From assembly GCA_023052935.1 (NCBI GenBank), contig CM041294.1:36169236-36233235 (forward strand): 64,000 nucleotides of DNA. Reading direction: 5' to 3'. The notes below the pieces were generated by a model, which was not told the origin of the DNA, did not search any database, and saw only the letters and a program-made list of their open reading frames with translations. How positions within the stretch are numbered: the stretch's first letter is position 1; every line of letters starts with the position of its first letter. The translations under genes and the position numbers were made by a program. This DNA is from Piezodorus guildinii. Taxonomy: Eukaryota > Arthropoda > Insecta > Hemiptera > Pentatomidae. This document shows, piece by piece, positions 29,194-38,609 of this stretch.

Positions 29194-29790
29194 TGTTGGG
29201 ATGAGTGACAATAAAACTCAATGAGAAAATGTAGTCTCAATCCCGTTTCGAAATGAGCTGGTCTTGAGTACTTAATCATTCAAAAAAAAATAAAAAAAAG
29301 GGTAATATTAAATAAAAAGATAAAATTGAACGTAATGAAAATAAATAAAAGTTTAATAAAAAAAAAAAAAAAAAATGAGGAAAATTTACAATATATAAAA
29401 TATGAAAACAATTTGGTTTATAAACAAATAAAAAAAAGGTTCTTCTATTAAAACTTAGCTTCCGTACGACGGGTAGGCGACTCTCTATGGAAGGATGGTG
29501 ATCTTCAGAAGTCAACGAAATGAAGTCCTGATCGGTAAATTGGTGAAGGCGCCAATCGATAAACAGGTACTCTAAGCTAGCTGGTTCCAACGGTACTGGC
29601 TTGAGGGCAAGGGGGACACTCTTATCAGTCTAATCCCTAACTGCACTTGAATAATATATAAACTAACAAAAAAAAAAATATTTTCCTCATTAAAAACTAT
29701 TTTTAATTTGATTTGATTTTTAATTATAAACAAAATATATACAGGTAAAAAAAAAAAAAAAAAAAAAATTATAATTTCCAGGCTCAAACA
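29194..29790 (-). repeat. BEL/Pao 5' LTR
   Basis: 597 bp, near identical to 23108-23705. Visible differences are mainly A-run lengths. It should contain promoter and polyadenylation signals of the element. Confidence 0.95.
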
Positions 29791-29795
29791 CCCTC

Positions 29796-29992
29796 CTTTC
29801 ACTTTTCGTGATTGTACAAAGTAAATTATAACTTTGCTTACCGAAATTTCTCCAATATTCACTGCTGTAGTATTCCTGAGGTCTAGTGATGTTTTCCAGA
29901 CTGAACTCAAGCGAATTCCTACTGAAAAAAGCAAAAATCTGAGAGACGAAGTAACGTATGACTGTTATCATCGAGCGCATCAGCTGATCATC
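29796..29992 (-). promoter_or_regulatory. Jockey C 5' UTR distal part and 5' end
   Basis: The 5' terminal 197 bp of the LINE, ending at the TSD copy 29993-30004. In element sense it starts GGGATGATCAGCTGATGCGC. Jockey-type elements carry internal promoters in this region. ATCAGCTGATCA at 29979-29990 is repeated at 23087-23098, ~200 bp further into the element. Confidence 0.75.
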
Positions 29993-30004
29993 CCAAAAGG
30001 TACT

Positions 30005-30244
30005 AAAGGACATTTTTTGCGAAATTGATATTTTTACCTATTTTTATTCTCATCATTTAGTTTTATCTAAATCTTCTATTAGATTTTATCTTATGAAAAC
30101 TTAAGTACTTTATAAACGCGATCTTAAAATTAAATTGTTTTCTAAAGGTACTAATCACACATTTGATTTCGTTCCAAATCGTCCTAAAACACTTCATTCC
30201 ATAACTTTAACATAACTTTAGTTTTATTAATATGGTAAAAAAAC
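30005..30244. other. AT-rich gap
   Basis: No supported features. Confidence 0.5.
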
Positions 30245-30560
30245 AATTCTATATTTCAATGTATCATCCATAACGAACTTAATATTCCATTACTTGCAGA
30301 CCTTTCCCGTACCAGATATACCACTTTTAATTACAAACTCCCAACCCATATAAACCCTCTTGTCCGCACCTCACATATTCCTGATAAACCTCCGAGGCGA
30401 TTTAAAATAATGGGCCTCGGGGTCTACTGTATTAAATAAACTTCGAAGTTTTAAGTAGTTTCTTCACAAGCCTTTTCACGCCCTTTATCATAATCCAACA
30501 CTGTTACTAGTTGTATTTATGTCAATATACAGTTCTAAAATTCAAGAAAATATAAATTAA
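30245..30560 (+). mobile_element. Jockey-type LINE 3' end fragment
   Basis: Reads HNELNIPLLADLSRTRYTTF, then PDKPPRRFK, corresponding to the DLNIPFVADLARTRY and PPRRLKR end of family B, followed by TATACAGTTCTAAAATTC and an A-rich tail. It is 5' truncated. Confidence 0.78.
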
Positions 30561-31971
30561 AAAAAGTAATGCAAAAGAAATCAAATAAATGGTTATATAT
30601 CAAATGGTTTAATAATGTAGTAATGAGAGATTTATTTGTAAAATTTCCTAAAATGGATATAGTACCTTTTGGAAATCGATGTCTGAATTATCCTAACATC
30701 TTGGACGTTGACTAAGCCAATTAGATTTATAATGGTGGTCAATTAAATATGATATAATTCAATTAATGTTTTATCATACAGGCTACTTTTTATAGAGTTT
30801 TCTAATCAAGAAACTGCAATTCATTTTGAAAAAGAAAATTAGATCACCATTGATTAATAATACGTGTAAAACATAAAAAGAACAGAAAAAAAATTAAAAT
30901 TTTACTTACATATACGCTCATAACTTAGTTTTTTTCTTTAAAGGTAGAGAAAAATACGTACAGAGTCTTAGGATCAGTAAACAAGGATAAAAAAAGAAAA
31001 AAAAATATCTATAAGGTATAGTCACAAATTATAACAGATCTAATCCGCCAAAAACTTGGTTATAATTTAAGAAGATAAGAGAAAAAGGAAAAAGATTGCG
31101 AGATGAAGACACCACGAATAACAGAGAAAAAAATAAAAATAATCTTACATGGTCAAGCTACCTTATAAGAGATGTAATTTCTCAATTTCTTATTTAAAAA
31201 ATAATTTTGTACGAATAAAATACCAATAGTAGTTATTCAATAAAAAATTAAACTAGCTTCAAAACTAGAAAAAAATTATAACAATCGGTTACGAAATAGC
31301 AGAAATATAGAATATATAAATATTTTATATTTATTAAAAGACCAATAAGTCTAATTAACTTTTTCTTATCGGCTACAAAATACGATCAAAAAAACATATA
31401 ACGTCTTAAAAAATATGTAATTATCGTCGGACTTACAAAAACCTATTTGATTTAAAAACAAAATTGTTTTAAAACTCTTGTAAAGCTAGAATATTATATT
31501 AAAATGGTTAGGATAAAAATCATATTGACATGTAACAGTGTAATGAGAATAAAAACTTTCATGTAGCTGAAAAATATTCCATTTACGTTACATAGAAAAA
31601 AAAAAATGTGATAACTATTTTTAAAGTAGATATTACGTAGCTAAATTGTGGATATTTTGTTTCGATAGTATGAATAAATATAGTTCAGCCGGCTAACCTA
31701 CCCACACAGGGTGCGTTTACAATGCAGGCGATTAGGGGGCTTGAGCGGTAGCAAATTCATAGATCTATATACAAACCCGCTACCCCAATACCGCTACAGC
31801 CTCCAAAACGCCCTGCGCCCTAATGGTTCTGACTCATAATTTGAAAATTTGTTTACTAGACACAGTATATGAATTTAAAAATTTTCTATAACAGAGTGAA
31901 ATATGCAAGTATACAGAAAAATAACTTTTACTTCTCCAGTCTTTGATTTAGTAAATATTAATAGTAGTGTT
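30561..31971. other. AT-rich gap, no gene seen
   Basis: Long AT-rich tract. A GC-richer island at 31685-31825 (GGGTGCGTTTACAATGCAGG, CGCTACCCCAATACCGC) may be an unassigned repeat. No ORF of note. Confidence 0.45.
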
Positions 31972-32068
31972 TCCAGGCCAATGACTTTACAAGGAAATGG
32001 CTAGGCTTATATCACGCTCAGCGGCCAGGTTTTCTCCCCAAATGTTGTTTATATACCTGAAATAGGCT
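31972..32068 (-). mobile_element. SINE2 3' fragment
   Basis: Reverse complement carries GGGAGAAAACCTGGCCGCTG, AGCGTGATATAAGCC and GGCCTGG, in the order of the middle-to-3' part of SINE2 at 47340-47400. The head is missing. Confidence 0.7.
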
Positions 32069-32977
32069 ATATTATATATTAAATAAAACAGATGTTATAT
32101 GATACAGAAGGTAGTTTTTAACAATTTAATTATTACCAAGATACGCAGCTAATAAAATAGCAAAGAATCTCTTTTGCAGTGAACACTGCATATTATAAAA
32201 TAGGAAACCCATTATTGATTATAGATGATGTTCTATACTAAATGAATGATAGAGTTCATCCTAAACAAGGATATACTCATCATAATCGGATGATCGGACT
32301 TCGATGATTTAAATAATCGAATGATTTCATAATCGAATGATTAATATGCATTCTGAGAGACAATATGCCACAATTCCCGTCTCTATGATGGCTGAGCCTA
32401 GGTGGAAATATGTTTATGATTTATGTGATGAGAAAAAAAAAGGTCGCAATTTAGTTATTAAACCGATCGTTATTCGATTATGCCCTCCCCTAATACTCAT
32501 GGGCATGAAATGACTGGTGGATGTGCGTCAAGTCCCCTTGGTTCGTGGATGCTCATCAAATAAAAGAAAAACAACAATGATTGGAATTAATGTTTGTGTT
32601 CTTATTATTTCTTGTTTTTCCATTTACGGGGGAAAATTATTATATTGTATATTAAATCTGTGGCGGTCTTGAAAAACTAGGTAACTCCAGTTATATCAAA
32701 AATGAGTTAACTCCACGCATCGCTCCCTCAGACCGTCTCCACATCGTGTTAAATTGGTTAAAGAAATTTATTGGTGGATGAAATTTCAGGTGGAAAGAAA
32801 GCTGTATGTTTATATATGTTAATTACTATATTTTGGGTATTACGTAAAACTTTAAGTCGCTCCCCTGTGAAATGAAAGATTTTGACTTAACAACTTATTC
32901 ACGACCGTCACAGAAATATAATAGATAAAAACAGCTGTTCTAATTGTAAGAATAATAAAGAGTGATAAGGGACGGTT
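32069..32977. other. gap, no gene seen
   Basis: Includes a short local tandem of AATCGAATGATT-like units (32283-32345). No supported gene. Confidence 0.5.
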
Positions 32978-32992
32978 CCTAATTGCATAATT

Positions 32993-33281
32993 TGTTTGTT
33001 TATTTATTTATTTAACGTCACTTTATGCTACTATGGCTAATCGGACGATGCTACAGTGGGAGTCCTAAATTTTGCCTATCCAGGTTTTATTAGGATAGGG
33101 ATCTTTAACGAGTACCTGACATCGCACAGGCTCGGGACCACCTTTTAACGTTCCCTCCGAAGGACGGCGTAACTAAGGATTTTTTACTCCCATTAAAAAA
33201 TTCTAGGACCACCTGCGGGTTTGAACCCGTGACCTTTAGCATGGGAGGCTGTTACGCTAGCCTCCCAGCTACAAGTGATCC
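32993..33281 (-). mobile_element. SINE1 with 15-bp TSD
   Basis: Full-length tRNA-derived SINE in reverse orientation. The tail (TTTGTTTGTTTATTTATT) is at its left end and the head (GTAGCTGGGAGGCTAGCGTA in reverse complement) at its right. CCTAATTGCATAATT at 32978-32992 and 33282-33296 is a perfect 15-bp target-site duplication. It forms a large inverted repeat with the copy at 33490-33777. Confidence 0.95.
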
Positions 33282-33319
33282 CCTAATTGCATAATTATTT
33301 AATAGTATTAAGAAGATAT

Positions 33320-33468
33320 GATAGGCTAGGCGTCCCCACAAGGATCTCCATAACCCAGTGTCGTCCTAAGGCTGAAGGAGCAGACTAATAAACTATTCTG
33401 CCTTAGTGGAGATTCAATCCTGAGACCTAGAGAGCCGACTAGTGCTCTAACCACTACACCACGCCGTT
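33320..33468 (-). mobile_element. SINE2 5' half
   Basis: Reverse complement gives A box GGTGTAGTGGTTAGAGCAC, B-box-like GGATTGAATCTCC, then GGCAGAATAGTTTATTAG and GGGTTATGGAGATCC. The 3' half is missing at about 33320. It lies between two oppositely oriented SINE1 copies. Confidence 0.8.
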
Positions 33469-33489
33469 TCCTAAAATGCATAAATTTAT

Positions 33490-33777
33490 GGGATCACTTG
33501 TAGCTGGATGGTTAGCATAACAGCCTCCTATGCCAAAGGATACGGGTTCAAACCCGCAAGTGGTCCTAGGATTTTTTAATGGGAGTAAAAAATCTTTAGT
33601 TATGCCGTCCTTCGGAGGGGACGTTAAAAGGTGGTTCCGAGCCTGTGCAATGTCAGGTACTCATTAAAGATCCCTATCCTAATAAAACCTAGATAGGCAA
33701 AATTTAGGACTCCCACTGTAGCATCGTCCGATTAGCCATAGTAGCATAAAGTGACGTTAAATAAATAAACAAACAAA
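33490..33777 (+). mobile_element. SINE1, near-consensus copy with 11-bp TSD
   Basis: 288 bp. It starts GGGATCACTTGTAGCTGGA. The tRNA-like head contains GGTTAGCATAACAG and B box GGGTTCAAACCC, closed by AAGTGGTCC pairing with GGATCACTT. The conserved body (GAGCCTGTGCAATGTCAGG, ACTCATTAAAGATCCC, TAGGACTCCCACTG) ends GTGACGTTAAATAAATAAAC and an (AAAC)n tail. CATAAATTTAT at 33479-33489 and 33778-33788 is the TSD. In the cloverleaf the loop CTCCTAT would put CCT or TCC at the anticodon, weakly suggesting a glycine-like origin. It is not a functional tRNA. Confidence 0.95.
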
Positions 33778-33788
33778 CATAAATTTAT

Positions 33789-35279
33789 CTTTGATGTTAG
33801 ATTTTTCTAAATTATTTAAAACACTTATACAAGTATGCAGAGATGATGTTTCATAGTAGAAATACCGATATTCAGACATCAACTATAGGTAATATACAGT
33901 GCCACAAGCAATTATTTTTATTCACTTCGGAGTTACATACACGATGAGTGATGTGATTCATTTCTCCACTTCATTAACACAAAATCGAATCGATATTTCT
34001 GTAAAGAACTCCCGTGGCGCTTCGAGCACAAGACTCCCGAGGGACTAAAATGGAAATAGAGCCGCAGTGGAAGAATGACAGGGGGCAGCCAACAAACAGA
34101 CCTCATCTCCAAACAATGTTTGCCCGCCTGCCTGCTTCTTGTCTATCTTCTTCTTCCCCTCACTTTCCCTTCCCTTTCCCCCTCCTATATTTGCACTAGG
34201 GAAGGTTAACTCCTACTGACACTTTACCATCTGTTCCCCCTCCTTCTACTTTCTGTTTGTTGTCTTCTCTTTCACTCTATTGATCAACCTTAATCCTAGT
34301 ATTGAAGATAGGATTTGTTTTCCAGGAATGGTACACGTGCTTCATTGATTAGTAAACATTCCGAGTGGGAAATAAACTTAAAATTATATCACCCAAACTT
34401 TGGAGTGGAGTTTCAGCGACGTTTAAGCATGTGCCAATATCTGTGATACATTAAATACTCCGTATGAAGATAGTGATGAAGAATTTGCAAAATATAAATT
34501 ACAGGGTTAGGGTTAGGATATTGGAATAGGTGCTCAACCTCTTGGTTATTAGCACCGAATAAATTTTTAGCAACCGATTTTTTTACTCTTTTTTTTTCTT
34601 TTTATTTATTTTTCCTTCTATATATTTTTTATTGTTTATTTATTTATTTTTTGACACATTCTGAATTAGTGAATTTATTCCAATTATTTTTTTTTTTCCG
34701 TATAGTTCCGGGAGCAGAGAACATTCTTTGACGAACCTAATTAGTGAACCAACTGTATATAAAATACATAAATTGATGTAAACATACATCTTTATTCAAC
34801 AAAATCTTAATACAATTTAATTTAGACACAAGCGAGGTCAAACATAAATTTCTGTATCACGGTCTTAACACAGTTCTATATTATCTTCCGGAAACCTTAA
34901 AGTAAGAATTTTAAAATATATTCGTCTACCATATGTGTAGTATTTAGGAGCTTAGTATGACATTAGTATAAACATATGTATAGTAAATACCAATTATCAG
35001 CTAAAGATGTGTTTTTATGGCAATCACTTTTCGAGGGGTGTTATCATTAAGGTAACTTTTTAGCTCGTCATCATATGAATTTGTATTTTATCGAGCGTCA
35101 ACGAAACAGAAAAGTTTTGTTCCTCAGTAATCGTCACTTGTCAAACATAATGCCGTCTGCCACTCTTATGTTCCCTTTTCTCTTGGTGATCGCATCACGC
35201 TTGAACATCTTGACCTATTTCGCTACTCCTTTTTTTTGTTAGTTTATAACAGTCAGAAGAAGGATCTTATGAATGAAAG
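33789..35279. other. gap with one GC-richer, apparently unique block
   Basis: The 33960-34260 block is non-repetitive by eye, GC-richer, and has a pyrimidine-rich run (CTTCTTCTTCCCCTCAC). The short frame 34014-34199 lacks recognisable motifs. The rest is AT-rich. Confidence 0.4.
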
Positions 35280-36010
35280 AATCTGGTGCGGGCAACACAC
35301 GACTTTCACTTACTTCCGTTTTTAAAATCGATTAAAGAATTTTTAATTACAATAAGAGACAAAAATTAGTGAAACTATTAAAGAATTAATCAAATTGAAT
35401 TTCTATAGAAACATGTGTTTTATTAATAAATCTATTATATTTTTCTCTAAAATAATTAGTTAGTTTTATCTTCTTTTCATCACTCTCCATTAACTTTTAA
35501 AAGCTTGTGTATGAGATAATATTTTGTTCTAAAATCTTTAGCTTTCCAACGGTATATCATACATGTATGTTACTGTTCTTATGTTCAAAAACGAAAAATT
35601 GCATTAAAAAAATATTTTTTATTTTTTCTCCTTTAGTTGGGTATCGAATTTATTCAATTTATATATTTACCTGTTTTTCATCAGCGTTAACAAGATAATC
35701 TAGTTATTATTATTGAATCTACAAAATTAAAGGTACTTTAGGGGAAGAAAATATCGGCATTTAAGCCCTGTCAGACCATTTTAATCCGAATGAAATCTAC
35801 ATGATATTAAAGCCCATTATATTTTACATCGATGAAGCGAGTTTAATCAAAATCGAGAATAACTAAAAAAGGTGCAAAATGCATGGTATAAACTGGCTCT
35901 TCTGGTAAGCTCATTGTGATGAAAAATGTTTTGTGACGTCTCGGGCGTATATTTGTCTTAAATATGAAATTTTAGTTTCATAGGACTTACCGTTTAGGCC
36001 CGGGAGTTAC

Positions 36011-36057
<47 letters not shown>

Positions 36058-36180
36058 CTTATTGCGGAACTTGGTTATTTGGACTTAGGGACCCTAAAAT
36101 GTGTTTTTACGTTGAAAACTGGAATTCGAAAATTTTCACGATCGCAATACTTTTTCTTAATATATATATTAAGTGAAAGT
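35280..36180 (+). mobile_element. R3 repeat, full-length copy
   Basis: 901 bp from AATCTGGTGCGGGCAACACA to a terminal hairpin (CTTAATATATATATTAAG within ACTTT...GAAAGT at 36149-36180). The subterminal ACTTTCACTTAC at the 5' end is the inverse of the AAGTGAAAGT end. A (CA)n run lies at 36013-36054. There is no ORF. The same organisation occurs at 55230-56111 in reverse. I suspect a Helentron-related non-autonomous element, but a novel TIR element is equally possible. Confidence 0.85.
36013..36054 (+). repeat. (CA)n microsatellite inside R3
   Basis: About 21 CA units at a fixed position of R3, between CGGGAGTTACC and AGACCTTATTGCGG. Confidence 0.97.
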
Positions 36181-36665
36181 TAATTTGGTAGTTAGGTTTT
36201 TTTTTAATTTTCAAAAGTAATAACAATCTCTTTTTCTCTTGGTCATCGCTTCACGGCGATTTTGATGAGACATAGTTAAGACAGAACATCGTCATTCGGG
36301 TCAACTAGTACTAATATAAAATAAAAACAATTAATAAACAAAAACAACATTCTTCAGTTAATCTAATAATTAAATTTTACAGAAAATACATATCCCAAAA
36401 GGAAAATATAAACTATGCAATGCGTGTTTATGCGGCTAACGTGAAGAATATTAGAAGTTTGATCACTGTGACCGAACGTTTATTTGCTAAAATAACGATA
36501 GATTCAGTAAAGAAGAGAATTCTGCGCTGAAGGCTGACCTAACCGTCGATGTAAGGTTGGAATCATGGAATTACGCATTTAGTTTTCGCAAATGAAGGCG
36601 TAAGAGAGTTTGTTGTTTATGGCATCGAACCTTCAAGTCAATCAAGCTTAATTTATATATATATT
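36181..36665. other. gap, no gene seen
   Basis: AT-rich. TTCTCTTGGTCATCGCTTCACG at about 36234 resembles 35178 on the far side of the R3 insertion. Confidence 0.45.
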
Positions 36666-37336
36666 GGCTTTACCCTTCCTACCGTTGTAAGTACTTCCTG
36701 GCTTCCTTTCTCTTCCAAGTTCTCCAATCCCGCCGTCCGTCTTACATAACAGATATGTTTCTTTTCAAATCCTCAGTCCACTCTCGCCACACTCGCTCAC
36801 GGCCTTCGGACATGTATATGATGCCCCATCGAACTGCAGTTTTCGACAGATCTTTCTTAATTCTATCTTCATCCTTATGGAACTCTATTCCTTCTGATAT
36901 CCGTGACTCCAATACTCTTCCGACATTCAAATCTCGCCTGTTCAATCATCTCCTGTCTCTCCGATTTCCGAAGAATCCTAATTAGTTTACTAATTTCAAT
37001 TAAAATTAATAACGAAACAGATAGAAACGTTTATATACCTATTATATTTTATGTTCTCTGGTGCTTTGCACTTATTATATTATTTGTATATTGTTAAAAA
37101 ACAAAAAACACTGAATTGCTTTTTTAATGAAAATTGTATATAAGTACATATTTCTTATTATGTTTATTATTTAGTTTAATTTTCAATATTATTATTTAAG
37201 ACTGCTTTTTAATCCATTGTTTGTAATTTCTACTGTTTCTTTGTATTCCTTCTGTATACTCTAAGACCTTAAAGTTTTTATTTTGGTTTTCCTGTTATGT
37301 TATTCTAAAGGGACTAGTCCAAGAATAAATAAAGAT

Positions 37337-37345
<9 letters not shown>
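36666..37345 (+). mobile_element. LINE family A 3' end
   Basis: 5'-truncated CR1-like copy. The coding end is LYPSYRCKYFLASFLFQVL, SRRPSYITDM, RTAVFDRSFLILSSSLWN, SIPSDIRDSNTLPTFKSRL (open 36755-36985), then a ~350-bp 3' UTR ending in a stem-loop GGGACTAGTCC, then AAGAATAAATAAAG and a (TTA)n/(AT)n microsatellite tail, as expected of elements that end in short tandem repeats rather than poly(A). The first 90 bp match the opening of this window in antisense. Confidence 0.88.

Positions 37346-37407
<62 letters not shown>
37338..37407. repeat. (TTA)n(TA)n microsatellite at LINE A 3' end
   Basis: Four TTA units followed by about 28 TA units, directly at the LINE A terminus. Confidence 0.95.
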
Positions 37408-37410
<3 letters not shown>

Positions 37411-38609
37411 TTTCTTTTCTTTTTTTAAATTTAATTCCTTAAATTAAATCGTCAATTAATCATTCGATTTTGAAGATCGTCAGTTCCTTGTACTTAAGCT
37501 GAAGAAACATTGATTATTAAGGATGGGGAGGGGAGATAAATCAAAGAATAAAAAATGTTTAATTTTTTTTTAACACACAAGTAACTCGTTACCCACAAAG
37601 GTATAATATCTCTACTTTGTACGGCGTAAAACCGTACTTACATATCCGGTAAGTAGGACTAGATAGATATAAAACCAATATCTTGTCAGACAAGTACTAC
37701 GCAAATAAAAGAAATAGATAGCGTATTAAAATATATAAAGATAATATGTGATGCTCATTCGCCTATAAAAAAGCACTATAAAAACCAGGATAATATTTCA
37801 ATCAAATGAGCAAAGCCAAGGGTAGAAATATGGCAGAGAAGAATTCTTTTCTCTGAGGTAAACGGGAGAATACGGGGAGTTAAAAAGAAATAGCCTCCAT
37901 TTTCCACAACGTCTCCTTAATCTCGATACCGCTTTCTTCAACGGAATTTATAAGTGGAGGCCATTTTGGAACTGGGGCTGTTTTCTTTTCAAAACATAGC
38001 ACACTTATTTTACTTTTACTTTACGTTATTTTACACTTTGTTTCTTTCCCAAATGGAGCCCCCTCCGCCGTTTATATTCATAAGTTGAATTACGGTCTAA
38101 CTTCTCGTAAATACCAAAAACTTCCTATAATTTAACTTTATTTTTTACAAGGCGATCCAGAAAAATCTCAAAACATTATCGCAGTGCTTCGATAAATAAG
38201 CGAAAAGAATTTAAGAACATAAACAAGATAGATCCAGATTTGAATTTTAACTTTGCGATTCAGTTTATCTTTTAATGATTTATACCTAAAATCAATTGAA
38301 AACGATAAAATTAACCATATACAATATAAGTTATAATTTAATTTCAATTTGGCTTTGAATAATACAAGGATAATGTTCTTTTCTTTTTTAAGTTTTATTA
38401 CATATACCCCTAATATTCAATCCTTTACAAATTATATACCTAGTTCTGCCATGAATACTCTTACAAAAGTTGAACATTATATCATTGGGTATTAGTCAGA
38501 TAATCCTTACCTCCGTCAGATTATTTTATTTACATTTCAGGGAAATAATACTAATTAGTTTGTATTTCTTTTTCGTTCAGTTATCTTGGAGTAGAGTGAT
38601 AAAGGAAAA
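37408..38609. other. gap, no gene seen
   Basis: 37840-38060 is GC-richer (GGAGAATACGGGGAGTTAAA, CTCGATACCGCTTTC). TAGCCTCCATTTTCC and GGAGGCCATTTTGG form a loose inverted pair. Otherwise AT-rich. Confidence 0.45.

Larger units (their letters stand above)
23108..29790 (-). mobile_element. BEL/Pao LTR retrotransposon, full-length but broken
   Basis: A 6683-bp element with LTRs of ~598 and ~597 bp (23108-23705 and 29194-29790) that begin TG and end CA, flanked by a 5-bp duplication CCCTC (23103-23107 and 29791-29795) lying in the Jockey C 5' UTR. The internal order on the minus strand is gag, CCHC knuckles, protease (DSGS), RT (YIDD), RNase H, integrase, in the pol order of BEL/Pao. The LTRs look nearly identical apart from homopolymer lengths, indicating a fairly recent insertion. 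The coding region nevertheless has an in-frame stop in gag, a frameshift with apparent loss at the start of RT, and a frameshift in integrase. This copy cannot make its full polyprotein. No envelope-like ORF is present. Confidence 0.95.
18508..29992 (-). mobile_element. full-length Jockey LINE (family C), ~4.8 kb, split by a BEL/Pao insertion
   Basis: A complete non-LTR retrotransposon on the minus strand. The 3' end is a poly(A) tail (T run 18508-18538), then 3' UTR (18539-18985), ORF2 (18986-21649), ORF1 (21650-22945) and a 5' UTR in two pieces (22946-23107 and 29796-29992). The 12-bp CCAAAAGGTACT occurs at 18496-18507 and 29993-30004 as a target-site duplication, which fixes both ends. Subtracting the nested BEL element and its duplicated CCCTC leaves about 4797 bp. 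Intact ORFs, a perfect TSD and a long A tail mark a young insertion. The C-terminal PPRRLKR and the RT sequence link it to family B (9018-11756), which is clearly diverged. Confidence 0.95.

Noticed and set aside
33490..33565. Possible functional tRNA genes at SINE1 and SINE2 heads
   Set aside because: A and B boxes are present but the anticodon and T stems do not close into a proper cloverleaf, and each is fused to a SINE body with TSDs.
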